64,000 bases of DNA from Sediminibacterium ginsengisoli (GTDB lineage Bacteria; Bacteroidota; Bacteroidia; Chitinophagales; Chitinophagaceae). The DNA is taken from assembly GCF_900167075.1 (NCBI RefSeq), contig NZ_FUWH01000013.1, forward strand, positions 46,324 to 110,323, written 5' to 3'. Shown here one piece after another: positions 53,818 through 62,852 of this stretch; the stretch's first letter is position 1; the number at the start of each line of letters is the position of its first letter. Under the pieces are notes generated by a model. It searched no databases. It was not told the DNA's origin and saw nothing but the letters and a program-made list of their open reading frames with translations. The translations under genes and the position numbers were made by a program.

Positions 53818-55676
53818 CTATCCAGCTGTTTTCCTTTCAGTGCCTTACTTACGGCTTCGTCCATGGCACGTTCGGCAAAAGGACGCGTTACTTCGTTCAG
53901 TGCTTCTGCGCGGGCCTGGATCTGGTCTTTGTTATCCGTTTCCAGCACTGCTCTTAAAGATGCTATTGCAGTTCTGGTCTGCGCTATTTCATCCTGCGAA
54001 AGCAGTTCATTGTTTTTCTGCATGAACTTTTCCGTCACTTCCAGCAATTGGGTTGCTTCTGTTCGGGCTTCCACCAATGCCCTGGTCTGCATATCATCTT
54101 TTGCATGGGTGATGCTGTCCATCAGTCTTTTTTCCACTTCACTGTCGGTAAGCCCGTATTGTGGCTTTACTTCTATATGTTGTACGGTGCCGCTTCTGAG
54201 CTCCTCGGCTTTTACCACGAGGATCCCGTCTGCATTGATGAGAAAACTCACTTCTACTTTTGGCATTCCTGCCGGCATTCCGGGAATACCGGTGAGATTG
54301 AATTCCGCCAGTTTGCGGTTATCTTTTACGAGGTCGCGTTCTCCCTGGTATACAGAGATACGCATACTTCCCTGGCCGTCTTTCTGGGTGGTGTACTGGC
54401 GGCCTGCTTTTACGGGAATTTTCGCGTTGCGCGGGATGAGTACATCCATCAGTCCGCCCATGGTCTCTATGCCAAGGCTCAACGGCGTAATATCGAGGAG
54501 CAGTAATTCTTTATTATTTCCTGCAAGAATATCAGCCTGCACAGCCGCACCTAAAGCCACTACTTCATCGGGATTAACAGTATCATTTACCGGTTTACCG
54601 AAGAATGCTGCTACTGCATCTTTAACGGCAGGCACACGGGTGCTTCCACCTACCATTACAATCGCATCGATGTCTTTCGTTTGCAGTTCCGCATCTCTGA
54701 GTGCCTGTTTACACGAAACAATCGTCCGTTCGATCAGTGGGCTGATCATCGATTCAAAAGCATTTTTTGTCAGCTCCAGTTGATATTGTCCGTAAGATCC
54801 TGAATAAGTTTCTGCTGAACTGAGCTGTTTTTTCGCCTCTTCCGCACGCAGGCGCAGCGCCTGGGCCAGCTGTTTATCTGTTTCCAGCAAAGCTTTCGAA
54901 ATACCGTTTGTTTCGAGCCAGTGCGTGATAATAGCCCGGTCGAAATCATCGCCGCCCAGGTAAGTATCACCGTTGGTGCTTAATACTTCGAAGATGCCAT
55001 TGCTGATGCGCAGTATGGAAATATCGAAGGTTCCGCCGCCAAGGTCGTAGACTGCGATCGTTTTTTCTTCGTCGCGGCTCAGGCCCATACCATAGGCAAG
55101 ACTTGCTGCCGTTGGTTCGTTCACAATGCGGAGCACGTCCAGCCCGGCGAGTTTCCCTGCATCCCTCGTGGCTTGCCGCTGCGCATCATTAAAATAGGCC
55201 GGAACGGTGATCACTGCTTTGGAAACGGGTGTCTTCAGTATATGTTCCGCTCTTTGTCTGAGTTCCTTCAGGATAAGAGAAGAAAGTTCAATAGGCGAAT
55301 AAAAACGTTCTCCTACCTGGATCTTTACCAGGCTTTCGGTATCGTCGTCGATCACTTTATAGGTAAAGAAGCCTGCGTTCTCTTTCACATCGCGATAGCT
55401 TTTTCCCATCAGTCTTTTGGCGCTGAAAATGGTATTCTGCGGTTCGGTTTCGAGAAATTGAGCGGCTGTTTCTCCCACTGTTGCATTTCCCGCCGCATCG
55501 AAATGCACAATACTGGGTACCAGGCTGCTGGCGTTATGTTCTTTTAAGGCAACGGGTTGTTTGCTGTCGGGATGGATGATGGCAACGAGACTGTTGGTCG
55601 TTCCCAGATCGATCCCCACGATCATTTCCGCTTTCTGTAAACTACCGGTTGAAATATTGATGCCTATTTTAGCCAT
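53814..55676 (-). CDS. hscA: Hsp70-family chaperone HscA
   Basis: The product is 620 residues. It begins '[20 protein letters not shown]', the Bacteroidota HscA-type extension, before the Hsp70 phosphate loop '[11 protein letters not shown]'. '[15 protein letters not shown]' and '[16 protein letters not shown]' complete the ATPase. The peptide-binding domain has '[14 protein letters not shown]'. HscA normally loads Fe-S clusters from the IscU scaffold, but no isc/suf genes are adjacent. Its stop overlaps that of ribE. The RDD gene lies 39 nt upstream. Confidence 0.88.
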   Translation of the reverse strand: MAKIGINISTGSLQKAEMIVGIDLGTTNSLVAIIHPDSKQPVALKEHNASSLVPSIVHFDAAGNATVGETAAQFLETEPQNTIFSAKRLMGKSYRDVKENAGFFTYKVIDDDTESLVKIQVGERFYSPIELSSLILKELRQRAEHILKTPVSKAVITVPAYFNDAQRQATRDAGKLAGLDVLRIVNEPTAASLAYGMGLSRDEEKTIAVYDLGGGTFDISILRISNGIFEVLSTNGDTYLGGDDFDRAIITHWLETNGISKALLETDKQLAQALRLRAEEAKKQLSSAETYSGSYGQYQLELTKNAFESMISPLIERTIVSCKQALRDAELQTKDIDAIVMVGGSTRVPAVKDAVAAFFGKPVNDTVNPDEVVALGAAVQADILAGNNKELLLLDITPLSLGIETMGGLMDVLIPRNAKIPVKAGRQYTTQKDGQGSMRISVYQGERDLVKDNRKLAEFNLTGIPGMPAGMPKVEVSFLINADGILVVKAEELRSGTVQHIEVKPQYGLTDSEVEKRLMDSITHAKDDMQTRALVEARTEATQLLEVTEKFMQKNNELLSQDEIAQTRTAIASLRAVLETDNKDQIQARAEALNEVTRPFAERAMDEAVSKALKGKQLDS

Positions 55677-55715
55677 GCTGTTGTAATGTGTAATGAAACT
55701 GCTGCTGCAGCGAAA

Positions 55716-56093
55716 TCAGATCTCGATCAGTACGGTGCCGCTGAGCTTGTCGTGCAGCGGTTTGCCGAAAAAGGGAATGAAGAACATATCCACGATAGTC
55801 AGTCTTACCAGGCTGCGCACCAGGATCTGCCATAGGGCAGGCCTGCTTCCTTTCGCCGTTACCACTTTCGAGTAGGTAAACCATTTTGCGGGCGTACGAC
55901 CAAAGACCAGTTCGAAAAAAGTATAGTAAACAAACAGGATCCCGAAAAAGAACCACCCGAAATTATAGGCCGGGTAGCCCCAGTACATTACGTAGAAATT
56001 CCAGGTTTTGAACCCGGCATATGCCAGTAAAAAGACCAGGAGCGTGTCTATAAAAAAATTGAGTGCCCTTGTTCCGTCGCCTACTATTCTCAT
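55716..56093 (-). CDS. RDD-family membrane protein
   Basis: The product is 125 residues from ATG at 56093 (MRIVGDGTRALNFFIDTL). An upstream TTG frame to 56111 overlaps TATTTTTG, a likely -7 box. The RDD residues appear as R-x5-D in 'GTRALNFFIDTLLVFLLAYA' and a later 'RSLVRLTIVDMFFIPFFG'. Three membrane helices are predicted. Function of the family is mostly unknown, with some members acting as Na+/H+ or ion transporters. It precedes hscA on the same strand. Confidence 0.82.
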   Translation of the reverse strand: MRIVGDGTRALNFFIDTLLVFLLAYAGFKTWNFYVMYWGYPAYNFGWFFFGILFVYYTFFELVFGRTPAKWFTYSKVVTAKGSRPALWQILVRSLVRLTIVDMFFIPFFGKPLHDKLSGTVLIEI

Positions 56094-56128
56094 GCGTGCA
56101 AAAATAGACAACTATCCCCCATTCCCAT

Positions 56129-56136
56129 TACTTTTG
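56129..56136 (+). promoter_or_regulatory. Possible -7 element of tyrS
   Basis: TACTTTTG matches TAnnTTTG and ends 19 nt before the tyrS ATG. A minus-strand TATTTTTG at 56106-56099 faces the RDD gene, so the spacer may hold two divergent promoters. No good -33 box was found for either. Confidence 0.35.
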
Positions 56137-56155
56137 CTGTAAATATTGAATTGCG

Positions 56156-57439
56156 ATGAACCTGATAGAAGAATTAAAGTGGCGAGGCATGATCCAGGAT
56201 ATCATGCCCGGAACAGAAGAATTATTGGAAAAAGAAATGGTATCCGGCTATATCGGGTTCGATCCTACATCAGACAGCCTGCATATTGGCAGCCTGGTTC
56301 CGATACTCCTTCTGGTACACCTGCAACGCAGGGGCCACAAGCCTTTTGCTCTGGTGGGCGGCGCTACAGGCATGATCGGCGACCCGACAGGCAAGAGCGA
56401 AGAACGCAACCTGCTGAGCATGGAAGTGCTGCAGCATAACCAGGCTGGTGTAAAAAAGCAACTGGAACGCTTTCTCGACTTCGACGCCAGCAAGCCCAAC
56501 GCTGCCGAAATGGTGAACAATTACGACTGGTTCAAAAACATCAGCTTCCTCGATTTTATCCGTGATGCGGGTAAGCATATCACGGTGAATTATATGATGG
56601 CGAAAGACAGCGTGAAAAAAAGGCTCGAAGGTGAAACCGGCATGAGCTTTACAGAATTCACCTACCAGCTGATCCAGGGTTATGATTTTTACTGGCTGTA
56701 CCAGAACAAAAACTGTAAACTCCAGATGGGCGGAAGTGACCAGTGGGGCAATATTACCACCGGTACGGAAATGATCAGGCGTAAAGCAGGTGGTGAAGCG
56801 TTTGCATTTACCTGTCCGCTGATCCGTAAGGCAGATGGCGGCAAATTCGGCAAGACGGAAAAAGGGAATGTATGGCTGGATCCGGAGAAAACCTCCCCTT
56901 ACCAGTTCTACCAGTTCTGGCTGAATGCCAGCGATGATGATGCTACTAAATGGATCAAAATATTCACGTTGCTGTCAGTTGCGGAGATCGAAGCGCTGAT
57001 CAGCGAACATGCAGCTGCACCGCATACCCGTATTCTGCAGAAAAGACTGGCGGAGGAACTGACCGTACTGGTGCACAGCCGCGCCGATTATGATTTTGCG
57101 GTGAAAGCATCCGAGATCCTGTTCAGTAATGATACGGCGGATGCACTGCAAAACCTGAATGAAACCCAGTTATTGCAGGTAATGGAAGGCGTTCCTTCGG
57201 CTGAGATCGAGCGGAATAAACTGGCGGAAGGTTATGACCTGGTGAGCCTGCTTGCGGATACCACTCTCTTCCCGAGTAAAGGCGAAGCGCGTAAAATGTG
57301 GCAGTCGGGCGGAGTAAGTATTAACAAGGTGAAAGCGGATGCGGATAAAACAACTGTAACTACGGCGGATCTGCTGCAGGATAAATACCTCCTCCTGCAA
57401 AAAGGCAAAAAGAATTACCAACTGGTGAAAGTGATCTGA
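56156..57439 (+). CDS. tyrS: Tyrosyl-tRNA synthetase
   Basis: The product is 427 residues. Class I motifs are '[20 protein letters not shown]' (HIGH-like HIGS) and '[13 protein letters not shown]' (KMSKS-like KFGKT), with '[20 protein letters not shown]' and 'DQWGNITTG' for Tyr/AMP binding. The C-terminal S4-like domain '[20 protein letters not shown]' binds tRNA. It fits the bacterial TyrRS length. A strong terminator follows 20 nt after the stop. Confidence 0.96.
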   Translation: MNLIEELKWRGMIQDIMPGTEELLEKEMVSGYIGFDPTSDSLHIGSLVPILLLVHLQRRGHKPFALVGGATGMIGDPTGKSEERNLLSMEVLQHNQAGVKKQLERFLDFDASKPNAAEMVNNYDWFKNISFLDFIRDAGKHITVNYMMAKDSVKKRLEGETGMSFTEFTYQLIQGYDFYWLYQNKNCKLQMGGSDQWGNITTGTEMIRRKAGGEAFAFTCPLIRKADGGKFGKTEKGNVWLDPEKTSPYQFYQFWLNASDDDATKWIKIFTLLSVAEIEALISEHAAAPHTRILQKRLAEELTVLVHSRADYDFAVKASEILFSNDTADALQNLNETQLLQVMEGVPSAEIERNKLAEGYDLVSLLADTTLFPSKGEARKMWQSGGVSINKVKADADKTTVTTADLLQDKYLLLQKGKKNYQLVKVI

Positions 57440-57458
57440 GTTGGAACGAATACAAAAT

Positions 57459-57489
57459 AAAACGGGGCGCTGAATCAGTGCCCCGTTTT
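57459..57489. terminator. Bidirectional terminator between tyrS and the YtxH-like gene
   Basis: A 14-bp stem with one G-T pair (AAAACGGGGCGCTG / CAGTGCCCCGTTTT) and an AAT loop has T-runs in both directions. Confidence 0.92.
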
Positions 57490-57500
57490 TATTCCGGCTA

Positions 57501-57704
57501 CTAACCCATTGCTGCCGCACCCACTTCGGCACGTGCTTCGCGATTGGCTTTGCGGAAGAATTTTCTAACGCCTTCGTGTGCATCGCCGGCTGCATCGGCC
57601 AGGTTATGCATGGTTTTGGCGGTTTTGTTACGATTTCTCAGGTAGAGCAGCACACCGGCTGCAGCTGCGCCGGTAATACCGGCAGCGATCAGGATATTTT
57701 TCAT
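57501..57704 (-). CDS. Small YtxH-like membrane protein
   Basis: The product is 67 residues from ATG at 57704 (MKNILIAAGITGAAAAGVLL). An upstream in-frame region to 57815 is non-coding leader. One Gly/Ala-rich membrane helix is followed by a charged helix 'RNRNKTAKTMHNLADAAGDA'. This is typical of general-stress YtxH/DUF proteins. It is followed by the bidirectional terminator and preceded by the SGNH hydrolase gene 83 nt away. Confidence 0.7.
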   Translation of the reverse strand: MKNILIAAGITGAAAAGVLLYLRNRNKTAKTMHNLADAAGDAHEGVRKFFRKANREARAEVGAAAMG

Positions 57705-57787
57705 GGTATTCTGTTTATGGTTCGCTTTTAAAGAGCAATCACCATACCCGGCTATACCGTAGAGAAAATGCAACAGGTGCTGTGGTC

Positions 57788-58465
57788 TTATTTGATGGTT
57801 TTGATCGCATTCCACATATTTTCGGCTACCAGCCAGTTACCGGCGCGGTTGAGGTGTACACGATCGGTGGTCAATATTCCTGATTCTTTGTTTTCAGGGT
57901 TATTCTTCGCATCATAATCATGGAAGAGCGTGCGGAGGTCTACCAGCGGTAATTCTTTCTGGCGGGAGAACTGCCTGATCCAGTTGCTGTAGAGGTTCAG
58001 ATCGCCGTCCTGCATGTTGGAGTAATCGGTGCGTTCCCCGATCACGGCAGGTGTGCAGAGGATCACTTTGATATCTTTAGCCTGGAGTTTAGCCACGATC
58101 GCTTCGTAGAATTTGCCGAATTTAACAAGGTCGGTACCGGTGCCCGAGCTGGATTTATGCCATACATCGTTAACGCCAATATAGATGACCACGATATCGG
58201 GTTCTTTTTTGAGCACATCGTCTTCCATGCGCAGGTAGAGGTCATAGACTTTATTGCCGCCGATGCCCGCGCCGATGGTCTCGTAGCGGTTCTCCTTCCC
58301 TTCCTGCCGGATGAGCGAATCGATCATTTTGATATAACCGCCGGGCTGCACGCCTGCCGCGGTAATAGAATCACCGAAAAACAATACTTTTTTCTTTTGA
58401 TCATAGCTGAACGACATCAGTAACAGGCAGCCGATAAAAGCGGCAAAGAGAACGAGTTTGGTCAT
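57788..58465 (-). CDS. SGNH/GDSL hydrolase, secreted
   Basis: The product is 225 residues from ATG at 58465; another ATG at 58513 adds 16 residues. Further upstream frame is antisense to tRNA-Gln and not coding. The signal peptide is 'MTKLVLFAAFIGCLLLMSFS'. Blocks: I 'VLFFGDSITAAG' (Ser), II 'GAGIGGNKVYDL' (Gly), III 'VIYIGVNDVWH' (Asn) and V 'TTDRVHLNRAGNWLVA' (Asp, His). It should be a periplasmic esterase, perhaps a carbohydrate O-deacetylase; the substrate is unknown. Confidence 0.88.
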   Translation of the reverse strand: MTKLVLFAAFIGCLLLMSFSYDQKKKVLFFGDSITAAGVQPGGYIKMIDSLIRQEGKENRYETIGAGIGGNKVYDLYLRMEDDVLKKEPDIVVIYIGVNDVWHKSSSGTGTDLVKFGKFYEAIVAKLQAKDIKVILCTPAVIGERTDYSNMQDGDLNLYSNWIRQFSRQKELPLVDLRTLFHDYDAKNNPENKESGILTTDRVHLNRAGNWLVAENMWNAIKTIK

Positions 58466-58561
58466 GGGAAGCGATTTAGCAGCAGCAATATACGAAGCGC
58501 TGTATTTTTGCATGGGTTCTTCAGTACTCGGGAAAAAAAATCGCCCCGGAACATAAAATTT

Positions 58562-58593
58562 TTTGGCGCGATTGTATCCGAACCTTATTTTTG
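58562..58593 (+). promoter_or_regulatory. tRNA-Gln promoter, TTTG-N20-TATTTTTG
   Basis: TTTG (58562-58565) and TATTTTTG (58586-58593) are 20 nt apart, ending 29 nt before the tRNA 5' end. Confidence 0.7.
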
Positions 58594-58622
58594 CAGCCCA
58601 TTCTGATAAAGGATGGTCGGAT

Positions 58623-58693
58623 TGCCCGATAGTATAAGGGTAGTACAACTGATTTTGGTTCAGTTTGTCTTGGTTCGAATCCAGGTCGGGCAA
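58623..58693 (+). tRNA. tRNA-Gln (TTG)
   Basis: The cloverleaf has acceptor TGCCCGA/TCGGGCA with the U1-A72 pair usual for tRNA-Gln, anticodon stem ACTGA/TCAGT with loop TTTTGGT giving TTG, T-arm TGGTTCGAATCCA and discriminator A. Confidence 0.95.
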
Positions 58694-59153
58694 CGAAAAG
58701 CGGAAGATGAAAGTCTTTCGCTTTTTTTATTTGAGGGATTTGATTGTAAATCTTGATTGTTGGTTCAGCGACCACAGGTGTCCGGAAGACACTCGATCTT
58801 TAACCACTTCAAATTCATTGGTCCGGGTCGCTCAGGCGGCTGGGCTTCGTCTTTCAAAGACTGGTATATTTATTACGTTCTTACAAAAACTGGGGTTCCC
58901 TTCTTATTAGTTATCATCTTATATATTCTCACATTGGCCACCCAGTATTCCAAATTCTTCAGTTTTCTGATGACCATTCCTATACTATTCTGTTAATAGA
59001 TAATAATTAAAGAATATTTATTTCACTTGCTTTACAATTTTAGATTCTCTATTTTACTATCCCCCTAATAGAAGAATTTATTTTTGTGGGTTTATCCAAC
59101 AACCTCCAATATCCTACGCAAAACATCAACTCAATAGAATTAATATTTTTCAC
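58694..59153. other. Gene-poor spacer after tRNA-Gln with a dispersed repeat
   Basis: The 460 nt hold no credible gene. They contain a copy of the dispersed repeat (58757-58789). Plus-strand frames of 79-81 codons across 58665-58996 show no recognisable domain; one frame near 58860 reads 'VYLLRSYKNWG', slightly like the start of a GIY-YIG nuclease. From 58980 the sequence becomes very AT-rich up to the next gene. It looks like a decayed accessory region beside a tRNA. Confidence 0.5.
58757..58789 (+). repeat. Dispersed ~33-bp repeat, copy 1
   Basis: The segment TTGTTGGTTCAG + CGACCACAGGTGT + CCGGAAGA matches 63690-63722 apart from two substitutions and two 1-nt indels. Copy 2 lies just upstream of an IS4-like transposase, so this may be a solo insertion-sequence end. 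Confidence 0.55.
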
Positions 59154-59669
59154 ATGTCAGAACAAAATCAAAAAAAATCCTTTTGGAAATCAAGCACCGG
59201 ATGGATAATCAAAATTGCGGGAATAATCAGTGCGATAACTGTCATCTGTTCTTTTATTATCAAGACCGTTGATTTCATCAAGGAAAGAGATGATCGCAAT
59301 GCACAGCAACGGATCACAGCATTAATCAAACAATATTATGCATTGGATGATCAGAATAATTACCAAGCAGTTTCTGCTTTATTTTCTGACCCTGTTGACG
59401 AATATTATGAAAAATCAAATTTTACCCGCAAGCAGATTATGCAAGATTGCGTCAATTATTATAATCGCTGGCCATTTCATAAAAATACTCCGGATTACTC
59501 TTCGTTAAAAATTCAAAAAATGGAAAACGGGAATTATTTCGCTTTGTACCAACACATGTATAAAATCAAACGGAAGAAGGGTGATGACTGGAAAAATTAT
59601 ACGCTTCAGATTAAAATTGAGTTCTCTGGCGATTATTTAATAAAATCTATTTCAGAGCAAAAAATGTAA
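59154..59669 (+). CDS. Orphan membrane-anchored protein, AT-rich gene
   Basis: The product is 171 residues. One membrane helix (about 17-40) follows a basic N-terminus, then a short coiled coil 'FIKERDDRNAQQRITALIKQ' and an NTF2/SnoaL-like segment ('YYALDDQNNYQAVSALFSDP', 'VDEYYEKSNFTRKQIMQDCV'). The outer part is probably periplasmic. The gene is much richer in A/T than its neighbours, which points to recent transfer. I cannot name a family. Confidence 0.65.
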   Translation: MSEQNQKKSFWKSSTGWIIKIAGIISAITVICSFIIKTVDFIKERDDRNAQQRITALIKQYYALDDQNNYQAVSALFSDPVDEYYEKSNFTRKQIMQDCVNYYNRWPFHKNTPDYSSLKIQKMENGNYFALYQHMYKIKRKKGDDWKNYTLQIKIEFSGDYLIKSISEQKM

Positions 59670-59909
59670 TATTCGCAAAACATCCTTCGCAATGCATTTG
59701 CATATAAAGTACGGAGAAGGTTATTTTTGAGTTCTTCAGTTTTACAAGCGACTAATCTAAATAGAAGTTATGCTGAGCTGACGCTAAAGAAATTACCCTA
59801 CATCCAATTCATAGCATTTTTTTGGCGAAGGTATAATGTAGTTTTCACCTCATCCAAAATCACCACCCGAAAAGATTCATCGACAGTTTTACAATTCGGT
59901 CGCCATCCA

Positions 59910-60155
59910 TCACGATGCCTGTAATTTCTGCTCTTCCTCCTTCCTACAATTCGTATTATGCTTCAAATTCAACCTATAAGTATAATTCGTTGAAAGGATA
60001 ATATCATTACAATCAAAATGCTTCACAATACCCGACTCTTCCATGGCTACTACCCAGCAGGTATTCTGGTGCATACCATAATCGATTATGAATAAGGCCA
60101 TACCGCGGCCGAGTGGTGTTTCTACGAGGATTGAAGGATTGAGTTGTAGTATCAT
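59910..60155 (-). CDS. Small conserved hypothetical protein
   Basis: The product is 81 residues from ATG at 60155 (MILQLNPSILVETPLGRGMA); the frame reaches 60305 but the upstream part looks non-coding. The core 'LNPSILVETPLGRGMALFII', 'DYGMHQNTCWVVAMEESG' and 'IVKHFDCNDIILSTNYTY' resembles short Bacteroidota proteins of the 'LNPPIPV-TPKGKGLAHFVIDYG' type. No function is known to me. The 240 nt upstream (59670-59909) show nothing I can name. Confidence 0.55.
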   Translation of the reverse strand: MILQLNPSILVETPLGRGMALFIIDYGMHQNTCWVVAMEESGIVKHFDCNDIILSTNYTYRLNLKHNTNCRKEEEQKLQAS

Positions 60156-60319
60156 ACCTGTCAGCTGAAAAAAAGTATGCCAGCAACAATTTTGGGGAGC
60201 AGTTGCCATGGTTGAACGGAGATCTTCAATGGTTGTTGAAAGAGCTGAAAGGATTGCAGAACATTTCTTCAACAAAGCATCCGGCAGGGATTTTTCTTTC
60301 CTCACCTAAAATTGATCCC

Positions 60320-60742
60320 ATGAAAAAAGCATCACTGAAGACCATTGCATCAAAAATGAAGAACCTCGATTTCTGCATGCTGATCACGCAGGATGGAAGG
60401 AATACGCTGCATGCACGACCTATGAGCAATAACGGCCAGGTTACCTACAACGGCACTTCCTGGTTCTTTACTTATCTCAACAGTAATAAAGTGCGGCAGG
60501 TGAAAAAGAATGCAGGTGTGAGTTTGATTTTCCAGGGCGATGGCATGCTGATGATCGAGTGTTATGGGAAAGCGAGCATCGTGCGTGATAAAGCCATGAT
60601 GGAAGAACACTGGCTGGATGAACTCAACCGCTGGTTCCCGAAAGGTATCGAAACACCGGGCATCTGCCTCCTGAAAGTTGAAGCACAGCGCGTATGCTTC
60701 TGGGACAAGAAAGGTGAAGGCGAATACCGGACACAGAAATAG
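60320..60742 (+). CDS. Pyridoxamine 5'-phosphate oxidase-like FMN-binding protein (general stress protein 26 type)
   Basis: The product is 140 residues from ATG at 60320; the frame is open further upstream (60203) but without family similarity. It forms a split barrel: 'DFCMLITQDGRNTLHARPMS', 'TSWFFTYLNSNKVRQVKKNA', 'GVSLIFQG' and 'ARVCFWDK'-like C-terminus. Members bind FMN or F420, and many are of unknown substrate. The next gene on the opposite strand ends 7 nt away. Confidence 0.82.
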   Translation: MKKASLKTIASKMKNLDFCMLITQDGRNTLHARPMSNNGQVTYNGTSWFFTYLNSNKVRQVKKNAGVSLIFQGDGMLMIECYGKASIVRDKAMMEEHWLDELNRWFPKGIETPGICLLKVEAQRVCFWDKKGEGEYRTQK

Positions 60743-60749
60743 AATTACA

Positions 60750-61178
60750 CTATGATATTGCAGTTGCCTTTACACCATATTGTATAGCTTCACCTAAAAT
60801 TTTCAGATCGATGTCTGCGGTTGTTTTGAATTTGATGCAATAACCCGTCACCTTTGCTTTACCGATTTTCTTTCCATAGGTGTTTGCCAGATAGGTTTTG
60901 TCTGCAAGTCCGAGAATATAAACAGAGATCCCGCTTGTATTGGCCCTGATACCGATCTGGAAATAGTCTCTCGTTTTCCCGTTTGTATAACGGATGGTTT
61001 GCAAGCCATACCCGATCGTAGGATTGGTGACAACCTTTCCGGATGCATCTTTTCCTTCATCGAACCAGAGTTTTGTTTTGGGGAACAGCTTTTTGATGAA
61101 TGCGTGCAATGTATTCATTTCAGTTCTCCGGGGTTCCGGAAGGCTGTCGATATGCTCTCTGATCGTGGAAACTATCAT
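60750..61178 (-). CDS. DUF1801-domain protein
   Basis: The product is 142 residues. 'VSTIREHIDSLPEPRRTEMN' and 'LHAFIKKLFPKTKLWFDEGK' form the first helices, followed by the beta core 'NPTIGYGLQTIRY' and 'YFQIGIRANTSGISVYILGL', the SufE-like/YdhG fold of DUF1801. 'TGYCIKFKTTADIDLKILGE' closes the domain. Function is unknown; some members bind iron. It is convergent with the PNPOx-like gene. Confidence 0.75.
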   Translation of the reverse strand: MIVSTIREHIDSLPEPRRTEMNTLHAFIKKLFPKTKLWFDEGKDASGKVVTNPTIGYGLQTIRYTNGKTRDYFQIGIRANTSGISVYILGLADKTYLANTYGKKIGKAKVTGYCIKFKTTADIDLKILGEAIQYGVKATAIS

Positions 61179-61218
61179 AGGGTTTATTTATTCAATGTAC
61201 AAAAACAATTGCACATAA

Positions 61219-61545
61219 ATGATTGATCAGACTACGAGCCAGCGGCCCGAGCGACATGGATGTCAGTACCCTCATGGAGGCTACAAGTTATGATCAGCTT
61301 TAGAAATAGCAGAATCGTGCTCGCTGAGTCCCCTCCGGGAGACGTCAGCGAAGACCAATCAACTAAGTAGCACTAACCTTAACAAAAGAACTTCCAGTCT
61401 TTGCAAAGACGTCTCTTTGGCTTCGGTGCCAGTCGAAGACCTGGCTCAAAGAGAATTTCAAGGGACTTCGGACAATTCTGGTCAGGCAACACACGGCAAA
61501 AAAGAAAACGCCACATCTGCCAAATATGTGAGTATTTTTGGAAAC
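61219..61545 (+). other. Structured non-coding region upstream of the serine hydrolase
   Basis: The 327 nt lack a plausible gene: the hydrolase frame is open upstream to 61417 but has no signal peptide there. Several inverted repeats are visible: CGCTGA/TCAGCG (61322-61350) with an inner GTC/GAC stem, the palindrome GTCTTTGCAAAGAC (61397-61410), and CTCTTTG/CAAAGAG (61413-61453) enclosing CTTCG/CGAAG. This could be a leader RNA, a mobile-element remnant or a repeat cassette. Confidence 0.4.
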
Positions 61546-62682
61546 ATGTTATTCACTAACAGATCATTTCTATTTGTTATTATTCTCCTGGTGTGTACCA
61601 CCACGTTGAACGCACAGTTCATAGACCTGGGGGTTCTTGCAAAAGGATCTGCCGGCGATTCGTCCAGGTACACAATTGCTGAACGAATGGAATTTTACAA
61701 GGTTCCGGGTACAAGTGTCACCATTTTTGAACAGGGAAAGATCTTATCGCATCAGGTATACGGCTTTTCCAGCAGTACTGCAAAAACAGCGCTCGATACT
61801 TCAACAAGGTTCCAGGCAGCTTCTGTAAGCAAGTCCGTGACTGCAGTTGCCGTATTGCATACAGCGGAGCATTACCAGCTGGACCTTGACCGGAATGTTA
61901 ACGACTACCTCAAAAGCTGGAAGGTGCCGGAAAATCGTTTTACTAAAAATGAAAAGGTTACGATCAGACGACTACTCAGTCATACGGCAGGGATCAATGT
62001 CAGCGGCTTCGGAGGCTACAGGAAAGGCAGCAGCATTCCTTTTCCTGAAGCGATCCTTAATGGCAAAGGCAATACGCCTGCAGTGAATGTAACAGAAGTA
62101 CCCGGAAAAAAATACATGTATTCAGGCGGTGGCTATATGATCCTGCAGCAATTAGTGGAAGATATCACAGGCATCAGTTTCGGTGAGTATGTACGAAAGG
62201 AAATCCTGGATCCGCTGGGAATGACCAGCAGTACCTTTGAGTATGCTCCTGAAACCAATATAAGCCTGGCACATACAGACAAGGGAGAACCCTATCCCGG
62301 TGGTTATTACCTGATGCCAGAATCGGCACCTGCAGGCCTGTGGACAACCGGCGCCGATCTTGCCAGGTTTTGTATAACGCTGCAGCAGGCATATGAAGGA
62401 ACACCCAACAGCATCATCACCCATTCCATGGTAAAAGCCATGCTCACTACTACGGGCACTTATGGTTTAGGCCTGGGTGCAGGAGGTAAAGGGAACGATG
62501 TGTACTTCTATCATGGCGGAAAGAACAGAGGCTACAACAGCGTCTTTTTGAATTTATACAAACGCAGGCTCGGAATAGTGATTCTAACGAATGCTGACCA
62601 GGGTGATAAATTTCGTGATGAAATACTGCGGTCATTTGCCCGCTATTATAAGCTGAATATTATGGGCAATAATGGTTTATAA
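61546..62682 (+). CDS. Serine hydrolase, class C beta-lactamase/esterase family (Pfam Beta-lactamase)
   Basis: The product is 378 residues from ATG at 61546. That start gives a clean signal peptide ('LFTNRSFLFVIILLVCTTTL' then NAQ). Motif 1 is SVSK in 'RFQAASVSKSVTAVAVLHTA'. Motif 2 is Y-S-G ('KYMYSGGGYMILQQLV') where beta-lactamases have YxN. Motif 3 is H-G-G ('YFYHGGKNRGYNSVF'). It is more likely a peptidase or esterase than a resistance enzyme. The codon use is close to the core genes. Confidence 0.85.
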   Translation: MLFTNRSFLFVIILLVCTTTLNAQFIDLGVLAKGSAGDSSRYTIAERMEFYKVPGTSVTIFEQGKILSHQVYGFSSSTAKTALDTSTRFQAASVSKSVTAVAVLHTAEHYQLDLDRNVNDYLKSWKVPENRFTKNEKVTIRRLLSHTAGINVSGFGGYRKGSSIPFPEAILNGKGNTPAVNVTEVPGKKYMYSGGGYMILQQLVEDITGISFGEYVRKEILDPLGMTSSTFEYAPETNISLAHTDKGEPYPGGYYLMPESAPAGLWTTGADLARFCITLQQAYEGTPNSIITHSMVKAMLTTTGTYGLGLGAGGKGNDVYFYHGGKNRGYNSVFLNLYKRRLGIVILTNADQGDKFRDEILRSFARYYKLNIMGNNGL

Positions 62683-62852
62683 TGCTTCTGCTGTAATGAA
62701 AGATACATGCGCAATATTGCCCGACCTGAGCAGGGCCTCCTCCATAAATTCCTGCTAAATAAGTTTTTACCGGTTTAACAAAATTATCGCAACCTATATG
62801 AATGCCGTGATCAGCATTCGGATATCTTCATCACCAAACGATACCCGGCATC

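Noticed and set aside
57788..58693. A longer N-terminus for the SGNH hydrolase (start at 58693)
   Set aside because: The extra residues are antisense to tRNA-Gln and its promoter, and a proper signal peptide begins at 58465.
58665..58996. Possible GIY-YIG nuclease remnant after tRNA-Gln
   Set aside because: Only about 11 residues ('VYLLRSYKNWG') resemble the family start, and nothing downstream continues the match in any frame.
61417..61545. A longer N-terminus for the serine hydrolase (from 61417)
   Set aside because: The extension is non-hydrophobic and covers hairpin structures; ATG 61546 gives a clean signal peptide.
61546..62682. Antibiotic-resistance beta-lactamase
   Set aside because: The second motif is Y-S-G, not YxN, and the third H-G-G, not KTG, which fits esterase/peptidase relatives better.
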